A program made the translations under genes and the position numbers. The notes under the pieces were generated by a model. The model did no database searches. It was not told the origin of the DNA and saw only the letters and a program-made list of their open reading frames with translations. Positions 1 to 7,456 of a stretch of 64,000 nucleotides of DNA are shown here, in pieces. Each line of letters starts with the position of its first letter. Within the stretch, counting starts at the first letter, position 1. This stretch comes from Allobosea sp. Root381 (GTDB lineage: Bacteria; Pseudomonadota; Alphaproteobacteria; Rhizobiales; Beijerinckiaceae): positions 42,045-106,044 of the forward strand of contig NZ_LMJT01000010.1 of assembly GCF_001429395.1 (NCBI RefSeq), in the 5' to 3' direction.

Positions 1-474
1 GTGCTCGGCGTCGGCCCCTTCTTCTACAACCCGAAGGTCCCGATCAGGAACTATCGCTACAAGGGCGAGGCCTATGAGCCGCACAACTCGGTCGCGCTGG
101 CCAATTCCGGCCCGCTGCAGATCGAGCTGATCCAGTGCCGTAACGCTGTGCCGTCTATGTACAAGGACTTCACCGATGCCGGCCTGACCGGCCTGCAGCA
201 CGTCGCCTACTGGACCTCGGACTACGACGCCGATCTCGAGCGCCTGACGAACCAGGGCTTCAAGGCGGTGATGTCGGGCGAGGTCGGCGAGCGCGGGCGC
301 TTCGTCTATTTCGACACGCATTACCATCCGGGCACCGTGATCGAGCTCTCCGAGGTCGCCGGCCCCAAGGGCGAGATGTTCCGCCTGATCCGCGAGGCCG
401 CCGAGACCTGGGACGGCAGCGACCCTGTGCGCCCCTTCCCGGACCTGAGCAAGCTCGTCGCCGCGGCGGGTTGA
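1..474 (+). CDS. VOC (glyoxalase-fold) family protein, 5' truncated by window edge
   Basis: The 157 visible residues have the vicinal-oxygen-chelate look: a first half ending in IELIQC and a second half with GLQHVAYWT, RFVYFDTH and GTVIELSE, the His and Glu positions that usually bind the metal. The first codon is the first base of the window, and the protein starts in mid-fold at LGVGPFFY, so about 20 N-terminal residues are probably missing. Members act as isomerases, dioxygenases or epimerases on small acids. It runs in the same direction as the RuBisCO-like protein behind it, separated by a palindromic repeat. The substrate cannot be read from the sequence. Confidence 0.8.
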   Translation: MLGVGPFFYNPKVPIRNYRYKGEAYEPHNSVALANSGPLQIELIQCRNAVPSMYKDFTDAGLTGLQHVAYWTSDYDADLERLTNQGFKAVMSGEVGERGRFVYFDTHYHPGTVIELSEVAGPKGEMFRLIREAAETWDGSDPVRPFPDLSKLVAAAG

Positions 475-490
475 AACCACTGCATGCCGC

Positions 491-574
491 GCGTCATGGT
501 CGGGCTTACCCGACCATCTTTGACACCAGCGCCCTCTGGTCATCAGATTCTCGGGTCAAGCCCGAGAATGACGC
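491..574. repeat. composite palindromic intergenic repeat, copy 1
   Basis: The outer arms GCGTCAT (491-497) and ATGACGC (568-574) are inverted. Inside are two perfect hairpins: ATGGTCGGG/CCCGACCAT (496-504, 509-517) and ATTCTCGGG/CCCGAGAAT (547-555, 561-569). The same modules recur at 32127-32172 and 59904-60006, always between genes. This marks a dispersed repeat family rather than a single regulatory site, although it could also act as a transcription terminator here. Confidence 0.8.
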
Positions 575-600
575 TCCATGAACGGCCAGGATGACATCCG

Positions 601-1875
601 ATGACCGCCGAACGCTTCGAAGCGACCTACCTGATCGAAACCCCGCTTGATCCGGCCAAGGTCGCCGAGATCATGGCCGGGGAACAGTCGAGCGGCACCT
701 TCACCCGCGTCGCCGGCGAAACCGACGAACTGCGGTCGCGCACCCGTGCCGTGGTGACGGCCGTCGAGGAGCTTGAACCGGCGCAAGCGCCGAGCCTGCC
801 CAATGCCTGGCTCGCCCGCCGGGGAACCGCCGGGCCGTGGCGCCGGGCGCGCGTCGCGATCTCCTTCCCCGTGGACAATGTCGGCGCGAATCTGGCGACG
901 CTGGCTTCGATCGTCGCCGGCAATCTCTACGACCTCGGCGAGGTCACGGGTCTGCGGCTCGACACGATCTCCATTCCCGCTTCCTTCCGTCGCCGCTTCC
1001 AGATGCCGCGCCAGGGCATCAGTGGGACGCGCACGCTCACCGGCGTGATGGAAGGGCCGATGGTGGGCTCGATCATCAAGCCCAATGTCGGTCTGAGCCC
1101 GCAGGAGACCGCGGCCCTCGTCGGCAAGCTCTGCGAGGCCGGCCTCGATTTCATCAAGGACGACGAAATCTCCGCCGATCCGGTCCATGCCCCGCTGTCG
1201 AAGCGCGTGCCGGCGGTGATGGAGGTGGTGCGACGCCATCAGGACCGTACCGGCAAGGCCGTGATGGTGGCCTTCAACATCACCGACGAGACCGACGCGA
1301 TGAAGTGCCATGCCGATCTGGTGGCTCGCGAGGGCGGCACCTGCGTCATGGCCAGCCTGAACTGGTGCGGCTTCTCCGCGGTCGAGACGCTGCGCCGGTC
1401 CACCGATCTCGCCTTGCACGGCCATCGCAATGGCTACGGCGCCTTGTCGCGTCATCCGCTGCTCGGGATTTCCTTCCAGGCCTACCAGACGCTCTGGCGG
1501 CTTGCCGGTGTCGACCACATGCATGTCCACGGGTTGCAAGGGAAATTCGCTCAGGAGGACGAAGAGGTCGTCTCCTCCGCCCGCGACTGCGTCACGCCGC
1601 TCGGCGTAGGCCTCGACGACCGCGTCCTGCCGGCCTTCTCTTCCGGGCAATGGGCCGGCACGGCACAGCCGACCTGGGACGCCATCGGCCATGCCGACCT
1701 GCTCTTCATGGCCGGCGGCGGCATCCTTGCCCATCCGGGCGGCCCGGCGGCCGGCGTCGCCAGCATCCGCCAGGCCTGGGAAGCGGTCGCCGCCGGTCAA
1801 TCGCTCGCGGAGGCGGCCACGACGCATCCGGAGCTGCGGCAGGCGCTCGATTTCTTCGGCAAGCTCGCGAAGTGA
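601..1875 (+). CDS. RuBisCO-like protein (form IV), OiaX-like
   Basis: This 424-residue protein belongs to the RuBisCO large-subunit superfamily. It keeps the barrel entry SIIKPNVGLS (Lys of the KPK motif retained, second Lys replaced by Asn) and the metal/carbamate motif KDDE, with the Lys near residue 186. Near the C-terminus is a glycine-rich phosphate-binding loop (GGGILAHPGG). The loop-6 lysine motif GKLEG of true RuBisCO is not recognisable, so CO2 fixation is unlikely. Known relatives beside a DUF1537 kinase act on 3-oxo-isoapionate 4-phosphate (OiaX). The kinase gene starts 8 bases after this one ends, which supports that reading. The exact substrate is inferred from context, not seen. 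Confidence 0.85.
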   Translation: MTAERFEATYLIETPLDPAKVAEIMAGEQSSGTFTRVAGETDELRSRTRAVVTAVEELEPAQAPSLPNAWLARRGTAGPWRRARVAISFPVDNVGANLATLASIVAGNLYDLGEVTGLRLDTISIPASFRRRFQMPRQGISGTRTLTGVMEGPMVGSIIKPNVGLSPQETAALVGKLCEAGLDFIKDDEISADPVHAPLSKRVPAVMEVVRRHQDRTGKAVMVAFNITDETDAMKCHADLVAREGGTCVMASLNWCGFSAVETLRRSTDLALHGHRNGYGALSRHPLLGISFQAYQTLWRLAGVDHMHVHGLQGKFAQEDEEVVSSARDCVTPLGVGLDDRVLPAFSSGQWAGTAQPTWDAIGHADLLFMAGGGILAHPGGPAAGVASIRQAWEAVAAGQSLAEAATTHPELRQALDFFGKLAK

Positions 1876-1883
1876 CTTCGGCC

Positions 1884-3173
1884 ATGACAGCGGCCCGTCC
1901 GTCCTATGGTTGGTATGGCGACGACTTCACCGGCGCGACCGATACGCTGGCCTCGCTGGCGGAGCGCGACATCCGGGCGCTGCTCTTCCTGCGCATCCCG
2001 ACAGCGGAGCAGCTGAGCGCCGCAGGCCCACTCGACGCGATCGGCATCGCGGGCGCGACGCGGTCCATGGCGCCGGAGGCCATGGCGACGGAACTGTCCG
2101 CTGCCGGCGGGTTCTTCGCCCAAACCGGCGTGCGCCTCCTCCACTACAAATGCTGCTCGACCTTCGACAGCGCCCCGCGTGTCGGCAGCCTCGGCGCGGC
2201 TGCGCAGTCGCTGCGGCCGCATTTCGCCAACCCCTTCCTGCCGATCGTCGGCGGGCAACCCAATCTCGGGCGCTACTGCCTGTTCGGCAATCTCTTCGCC
2301 GCCGCCGGCAGCGGCGGGCCGGTCCACCGGATCGACCGCCACCCGACCATGAGCGCCCATCCGGTCACCCCGATGGCCGAGGCCGATCTGCGTCGGCATC
2401 TGGCGGTGCAGGGTTTTGAGCACATCGAGCTCGTCGATTACCGCGGTTATGAGGGCACGGACCCGCAGGAGGCTCTCGCCGCGCGCCTCGGCTCCGATCC
2501 GGGCGCAGTCCTTTTCGATGTCTCCCGGATCGAGGACCTCGCCATCATCGGCAAGCTGATGCGGCGGCAGATGGACAAGGCACCGATGCTCGCCATCGGC
2601 CCGAGCAGCGTGGCGCAGGCTCTGGCGACAGCCTGGCCGGGCACCCGGCACGGCACCGCCATGCCGGAAGCGACGGCCCGGCGGTCCGGCCCGGTCCTCG
2701 CGCTCGTCGGCAGCCTTTCGCCGGTGACGCGGGCGCAGGTCGAGGCGTCATCGAGCTATGAGTGCATCGGCATCGACACGGCGAGCCTGCTTTCCGAGCC
2801 GGCCTATAGGCTGGCGCTCCAACAGGACGCCCTTGCAGGCCTCGCAGCAGGCAGCAACGTCATGCTCGTCACGGATCGGCCCTCACAGGCACCCGGCAAT
2901 GCCGAAAGCGTCGCGCTGGCGACAGGCCGCCTTCTGCGGGACATCATGGGCGCGGCGGCCATCCGCCGCCTGATCGTCGCCGGCGGCGACACCTCGAGCC
3001 TCGCGGTCAAGTCGCTCGACATCTGGGGGCTGTCCTACCGCGCCGCGCTCGTCCCGGGCGCACCGCTCTGCCGCGCGCATAGCGAAGACCCGAACCTCGA
3101 TGGGCTCGAGCTTGTGCTGAAGGGCGGGCAGATGGGCCCGGTCGGGTTCTTCGACGCGGTCGCTGCCTTGTAG
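1884..3173 (+). CDS. Four-carbon acid sugar kinase family (DUF1537), OiaK-like
   Basis: The 429-residue protein starts MTAARPSYGWYGDDFTGA. DDFTGA is the substrate-binding signature of the N-terminal DUF1537 domain. The C-terminal nucleotide-binding domain carries GGDTSS and a closing GGQMGPVGFF. Family members phosphorylate sugar acids such as 3-oxo-isoapionate, D-erythronate or 2-oxo-tetronate. The 8-base gap to the RuBisCO-like gene indicates one transcript: the kinase would make the phosphorylated substrate that the RuBisCO-like enzyme cleaves. The ATG at 1884 is chosen because the longer open frame upstream is a shadow of the neighbouring gene. Confidence 0.85.
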   Translation: MTAARPSYGWYGDDFTGATDTLASLAERDIRALLFLRIPTAEQLSAAGPLDAIGIAGATRSMAPEAMATELSAAGGFFAQTGVRLLHYKCCSTFDSAPRVGSLGAAAQSLRPHFANPFLPIVGGQPNLGRYCLFGNLFAAAGSGGPVHRIDRHPTMSAHPVTPMAEADLRRHLAVQGFEHIELVDYRGYEGTDPQEALAARLGSDPGAVLFDVSRIEDLAIIGKLMRRQMDKAPMLAIGPSSVAQALATAWPGTRHGTAMPEATARRSGPVLALVGSLSPVTRAQVEASSSYECIGIDTASLLSEPAYRLALQQDALAGLAAGSNVMLVTDRPSQAPGNAESVALATGRLLRDIMGAAAIRRLIVAGGDTSSLAVKSLDIWGLSYRAALVPGAPLCRAHSEDPNLDGLELVLKGGQMGPVGFFDAVAAL

Positions 3174-3216
3174 CGCGTACGGCGCGGAGGAGCGCTGCGC
3201 GCGGTCCTCGTTTGAC

Positions 3217-4137
3217 TCAATTCTGCGGCAGGGTACCGCGCAGGCCGCGCGAGTCGGGCATCAGCGCGGCAAGACGGGCGCCGCCCTGCGGCGGTGCGAC
3301 GAAGGCGCGGAGCGGCTTCTTCGGCAGGTCGAGATCGAGCGGCCGGCTGGGCGGCAGCGGCGCATTGCTGACGAGATGCACGACCGAAGCTGCAGCCGGG
3401 CTGACAGTCGGCTTCGGAGCCGCTGGCGCGAAGGCGAGCGGCGCGGCGGCGAAGGAGGTCTGCACGGTGGAGGCGGCGGTGGCGAGAGGAGCTGGTGCAG
3501 GTGCGGAGACCGAAGCCAGCTGATAGCTAGGCTCCTCGATGCGACGCCGCTCGGGACGTTCGCCCTTCACATAGAAAGCGTTGCCGCCCGCCACCGTCAC
3601 GTAATGCATGTTCTTGTAGGAGAACCGCAGCCCGGCCATGTGGAAGTGCTTGGCATTGGCGACGGCCTCGTGGCGCTTGCCGTCGAGGACGTTGTCCGCG
3701 ATCGCCTCGATCTTCGGCAGGTCGCGCTGCGCCATCTGGCGAGTCAGCACACCGGGGGCGAATTGGCGCGGTGCGCCGACGACGCCGCAGATCGTCTCGG
3801 GATAGCGGGGTGATTCCACCCGGTTCATCACCACCGTGCCGACGCCGAGCAGGCCCGATTCGCTCGAGCGGTTCGATTCGAAATACATCGCGCGGACAAG
3901 GCATTCCCTCTCGCGCGGATCGGCCTTCGCCAGGGCGACGGCGCGCTTGCGAGCCTCGTGGGGCTGCTTTGCCGCGGGCGCGGCGGCCGAGGCAGTCGAG
4001 GCGGTCTCGACGGGCGACATGCTGCAGGCGCCGAGAGCCGGCGCAGCGAGTGCGATCAGAAGCGGGATCGCCTTGCGGCCGTAGCGGCTCTTATCGATGG
4101 AACGGACAGTTTTTGCAGCGATCACGGCCCGCTTCAT
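3217..4137 (-). CDS. SleB-type cell wall hydrolase, predicted lipoprotein
   Basis: The protein has 306 residues. A basic N-terminus is followed by a hydrophobic stretch and a lipobox-like LGAC, so it is probably a lipoprotein or is exported to the periplasm. The middle (about residues 75-190) matches the Hydrolase_2/SleB fold: a conserved Glu in RAMYFESN, then TVVMNRVESPRYP, CGVV, KHFHM and NAFYVK. Such enzymes cut peptidoglycan. The C-terminal third is Ala/Pro-rich and of low complexity, with a proline-rich SRPLDLDLP patch. AGGAG lies 8 bases before the ATG. It converges with the kinase gene and is separated from the antiporter operon by about 220 bases. Confidence 0.85.
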   Translation of the reverse strand: MKRAVIAAKTVRSIDKSRYGRKAIPLLIALAAPALGACSMSPVETASTASAAAPAAKQPHEARKRAVALAKADPRERECLVRAMYFESNRSSESGLLGVGTVVMNRVESPRYPETICGVVGAPRQFAPGVLTRQMAQRDLPKIEAIADNVLDGKRHEAVANAKHFHMAGLRFSYKNMHYVTVAGGNAFYVKGERPERRRIEEPSYQLASVSAPAPAPLATAASTVQTSFAAAPLAFAPAAPKPTVSPAAASVVHLVSNAPLPPSRPLDLDLPKKPLRAFVAPPQGGARLAALMPDSRGLRGTLPQN

Positions 4138-4355
4138 GCGGCAATCTCCTGATTACGGGATCTGGGCTGCCGCAGACGGCGGACCGTAGTCACCGGAAAG
4201 GAATCCTGAATGTCTTACCAGAAAGTTAATTTCGGATGAAAGAGGCAAAGATGCGTGATCTCGGGTCGGCCATCGCTCGCGAGGCTGGAGGCCTGTTCCT
4301 GCTCATGCACGCATCTCGCGGTTGCCCCCGGGCAGGCCGGCTCCCGGACATGATC

Positions 4356-4724
4356 CTACGAAGTCGGCGGTCGGCGCAGGACGGAGCGCGGAGGAACGTC
4401 CCCATGTCCCTCCGTCCGGTCCCGGTAGAGGGCGGCGCGCGCAAGCAGCATCAGCGTGACCGGCGTCGTGACGCTGATGAAGACGCCGATGAGGATCTCC
4501 TGCACCACGGGGCGCGATTCGAGGACCGTGAAACAGATGATCGAGGCGAGCAGGATCGAACCTGTCCCCCAGCTCGTGCCGAGCGTCGGCGCATGCACCC
4601 GCTCGAAGAAACTGCGGAAGCGCAGCGTACCGATCGCCCCGAGCAGCGTCAGCCCCGCGCCAATGAGGACCAGAGCGGACGTCAGCAAGGCCGCCCAGGC
4701 GGGCAGGTTCTCGGCATGGCTCAT
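4356..4724 (-). CDS. mnhG: Na+/H+ antiporter subunit G
   Basis: This 122-residue membrane protein has three predicted helices. The MnhG/PhaG signature GAIGTLRFRSFFERVHAPTL follows the first helix, with SWGTGSILLAS after it. It is the last gene of the six-gene mnh operon, and its ATG overlaps the stop of mnhF by 4 bases. Subunit G is one of the small subunits needed to assemble the Mrp complex, which exchanges Na+ (or K+) for H+ across the inner membrane. The tail past about residue 100 is charged and proline-rich and probably cytoplasmic. Confidence 0.93.
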   Translation of the reverse strand: MSHAENLPAWAALLTSALVLIGAGLTLLGAIGTLRFRSFFERVHAPTLGTSWGTGSILLASIICFTVLESRPVVQEILIGVFISVTTPVTLMLLARAALYRDRTEGHGDVPPRSVLRRPPTS

Positions 4725-5002
4725 TCGATCACCTCGCCGCGCATGAGGAACTTGGCGAGCGCGATGCTCGAGGCGAAGCCGAGCACGCTGATGATCAAGG
4801 CGGCCTCGAAATACAGGGAATTGCCGGAGCGGATGCCGATCGTCAGGATCAGCAGCATGGCGCTGACATACATGGCGTCCAGGCAGAGCACGCGGTCCTG
4901 CGCACGCGGCCCGCGGATCAGCCTGTAGGCGCTGCACCCCATCGCGCCGACCAGCATCGTCTGGGCGGCGGTCACCGACCACAACAGGATCGCCGCGGTC
5001 AT
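4721..5002 (-). CDS. mnhF: Na+/H+ antiporter subunit F
   Basis: The 93-residue protein has three hydrophobic helices. The conserved core RGPRAQDRVLCLDAMYV, with its buried acidic Asp, is typical of MnhF/PhaF. The length is normal for the family. It overlaps mnhE upstream and mnhG downstream by 4 bases each, so translation is probably coupled. Confidence 0.93.
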   Translation of the reverse strand: MTAAILLWSVTAAQTMLVGAMGCSAYRLIRGPRAQDRVLCLDAMYVSAMLLILTIGIRSGNSLYFEAALIISVLGFASSIALAKFLMRGEVIE

Positions 5003-5484
5003 TCGAAAATCTCCATGAGCGGCGCCTCATAGTGGTTCTTGATCAGGGAGACCCACTCGGCCTCGTCGACGAGGTCGAGCACATGCAGCAGCAGGACACC
5101 GGAATCCGGAGCGTATTCGACCCAAGCCGTGCCAGGCGTGCTGGTGACGATGCAGGACAATATGGCGAGGCCGGTCCGGTCGCGGAGCTCGATGGGTATG
5201 ATGACGAAACCGGAGACACGGTCGGGGCGGTTTCTCCGGATGACGAGGCTGGCAACGGCGAAGTTCGATCTCAGGATGTCCAGCATCACCATTCCCAGCA
5301 GCTTGGGAATGGGCTGCCATCGCCGGATCCGTGGCTTCGCCGGCTGGAGCGCCGCCATGGCACGGGACGCTCCCATCGCGACGACGGTCCCGAGGAGGAA
5401 CTGCCCGACCGAGAACGAGGTCAGCAGCAGCCACATCAGAAGCAGCGCGGCGGTCAGGAGCGGATAGGGCAGCACGCGGCTCAT
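4999..5484 (-). CDS. mnhE: Na+/H+ antiporter subunit E
   Basis: This 161-residue protein has two N-terminal helices, then a soluble domain with the subunit-E block VSGFVIIPIELRDRTGLAI and the motif CIVTSTPGTAWVE. The ATG at 5484 overlaps the mnhD stop by 4 bases. A longer open frame reaching back to 5613 is rejected because it runs inside mnhD and encodes nothing membrane-like there. Confidence 0.93.
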   Translation of the reverse strand: MSRVLPYPLLTAALLLMWLLLTSFSVGQFLLGTVVAMGASRAMAALQPAKPRIRRWQPIPKLLGMVMLDILRSNFAVASLVIRRNRPDRVSGFVIIPIELRDRTGLAILSCIVTSTPGTAWVEYAPDSGVLLLHVLDLVDEAEWVSLIKNHYEAPLMEIFE

Positions 5485-7115
5485 CGGGATGCGCCCTGCG
5501 GTTGGCCCGTGCCCATGACGCCCTGGATATAGGTCGAGGGGGCGTGCAGGGCATCGGCCGCGGCATTGGTGTAGCTGAGCATCGCGCCGCCCTGCACCGC
5601 AAGGTACATGCACAACGCCAGCAGTGCGAGGATCGGCGCGACCTCGACCACGAGCACGCGCGGAATGATCACCTCCAGCGGCGCCCAGAAGGTTCGGATA
5701 CCGGTACGCATCATCGCGATCAGCGCGGCCAGGCCGGACAGGATGACCAGCGCGACCAGCAGCCAGATATGCCCCGGAATCGCGGCCTGCGCCCCGAGCC
5801 CCCCCGGATTCAGCATTCCCGTCAGCATGGAGAACTTGGCGATGAAGCCGGACAGCGGCGGAAGGCCCGCGAGCAGGATCGCGACGCAGCCGAACGAGAT
5901 ACCGAGCACGGCGAGCGCTCCCGGCATAGCGACGCCGACCTCCTCGTCCTCATGCTCCTCGCTCTCGTCGGCCTCGCCGCCATAGGCCTCCAGGGTGACG
6001 GCCAGCACGTCCGCCGCAGGTTCGCGGGCGCGCTCGACCAGCTCGATCAGCATGAAGAAGGCCGCGACGCTGAGGGTCGAGCTGACGAGGTAGAACAGGG
6101 CTCCGGACACGACCGCGCTGTTGCCGATGCCGACGGCCGCGAGCAAGGTCCCCGAAGAGATCAGCACGCTGTAGCCGGCGAGCCTGCCCATCGCCTGGGA
6201 GGCGAGCACCCCGAATGTCGCAAAGGCGATCGTGGCCATGCCGCCCCACAGCAAGACCGTGCCGCCGAAGCCGCCGGCATCCACCGTCGCGGGGCCGAAC
6301 AGCAGGAGGGACAGGCGCAGCAGCACATAGGTCCCGACCTTGGTCAGCACGACGAAGATCGCGGCGACTGGGGCGGCCGCTGCCATATAGGCGGATGGGA
6401 GCCAGAAGCAGAGCGGCCACATCCCGGCCTTGACCAGGAAGGCGGTGCCGAGGATCGCGATGCCTGCGCGCAGCAGCGTCTGGTCCTCGGCGGGCACGGC
6501 CGGCAGGCGAACGGCCAGATCGGCCATGTTCAGCGTTCCGGCGGTGCCGTAGATCAGGCTGACGCCGATGAGGAAAAGCAGAGATGCGGCCAGGTTGATC
6601 GCAATATAATGCAGCCCGGCGCGAACCCGGAATGCGCCGGAACCGTGCAGCAGCAGGCCGTAGGACGCCGCCAGCGTGACCTCGAAGAACACGAAGAGGT
6701 TGAACAGGTCGCCCGTCAGGAAGGCGCCGCCCAGCCCCATCAGCATGAACTGCAGGAGCGTATGGAAATGCGGCCCGGCCGCGTGCCAGCGCGCCGTCGA
6801 GTAGACGAGCGAGGCCAGCGCCAGCACGGCCGTGAGCGCGAGCATCAGCGCCGACAGCCGGTCGAGCACGAGCACGATGGCGAATGGCGCGGGCCAGTCG
6901 GCAACGGCATAGGCGGTGGAAAGGGCCGGGCCGGCGTCCGGAGCCGCGTCCGCCATGCGCAGCAGAGCGACGGCCGTCAGCAGGAGCAGCACGGTCGAGG
7001 CCACGCTGAGCAGCGCCTTCAGCGTATGGCGCAGTTCGTCGATCAGCAGCAGAGCCGCCCCCGTGATCATCGGGAGCAGGATCGGGACGATGAGAAGGTG
7101 CTTCGTCCACTCCAT
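5481..7115 (-). CDS. mnhD: Na+/H+ antiporter subunit D
   Basis: The 544-residue protein has about 14 membrane helices and belongs to the proton-conducting family shared with NuoL/M/N. It carries a membrane Lys/Glu region (FFEVTLAASYGLLL, LVKAGMWPLCFWLPSAY, VLTKVGTYVLLR). A long acidic loop rich in Glu/Asp (EADESEEHEDEE) sits between two helices in the C-terminal third and is unusual in length. The start codon overlaps the mnhC stop by one base. Together with subunit A it should form the ion-translocating core. Confidence 0.95.
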   Translation of the reverse strand: MEWTKHLLIVPILLPMITGAALLLIDELRHTLKALLSVASTVLLLLTAVALLRMADAAPDAGPALSTAYAVADWPAPFAIVLVLDRLSALMLALTAVLALASLVYSTARWHAAGPHFHTLLQFMLMGLGGAFLTGDLFNLFVFFEVTLAASYGLLLHGSGAFRVRAGLHYIAINLAASLLFLIGVSLIYGTAGTLNMADLAVRLPAVPAEDQTLLRAGIAILGTAFLVKAGMWPLCFWLPSAYMAAAAPVAAIFVVLTKVGTYVLLRLSLLLFGPATVDAGGFGGTVLLWGGMATIAFATFGVLASQAMGRLAGYSVLISSGTLLAAVGIGNSAVVSGALFYLVSSTLSVAAFFMLIELVERAREPAADVLAVTLEAYGGEADESEEHEDEEVGVAMPGALAVLGISFGCVAILLAGLPPLSGFIAKFSMLTGMLNPGGLGAQAAIPGHIWLLVALVILSGLAALIAMMRTGIRTFWAPLEVIIPRVLVVEVAPILALLALCMYLAVQGGAMLSYTNAAADALHAPSTYIQGVMGTGQPQGASR

Positions 7116-7456
7116 CAGCTCGACTCGCGCCCATCGACATGGTCGTTGCGCGTCAGCCCGCGGGCGACGAGCAGCACGACCAAGAGAAGGGCGGTCGTGG
7201 CGAAGCCGATGACGATCGCAGTGAGCACGAGCGCCTGCGGAAGCGGGTCGGCATAATCCGCAGGGTTAGCTGCGCTGGCGCCGTCGAGCACCGGGGCCGC
7301 GCCGACGCGCAGCCGGCCCATGCTGAAGATGAAGAGGTTCACTGCATAGGAGAGCAGCGAGAGGCCGATGACCAGCTGATAGGTGCGCGGGCGCAGCACG
7401 AGCCAGACGCCCGATCCGGTCAGAACTCCGATGGCGATCGCAAGCGTCAGTTCCAT
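7115..7456 (-). CDS. mnhC: Na+/H+ antiporter subunit C
   Basis: This 113-residue NuoK-like protein has three membrane helices, with family blocks LVLRPRTYQLVIGLSLLSYA and DPLPQALVLTAIVIGFA. The ATG at 7456 lies inside the last codons of mnhAB (10-base overlap). A GGAGG sequence about 9 bases upstream supports the start. Confidence 0.94.
   Translation of the reverse strand: MELTLAIAIGVLTGSGVWLVLRPRTYQLVIGLSLLSYAVNLFIFSMGRLRVGAAPVLDGASAANPADYADPLPQALVLTAIVIGFATTALLLVVLLVARGLTRNDHVDGRESS

Noticed and set aside
837..1883. Long N-terminal extension of the DUF1537 kinase frame
   Set aside because: It overlaps the RuBisCO-like gene in another frame and is low-complexity; the kinase motifs begin right after ATG 1884.
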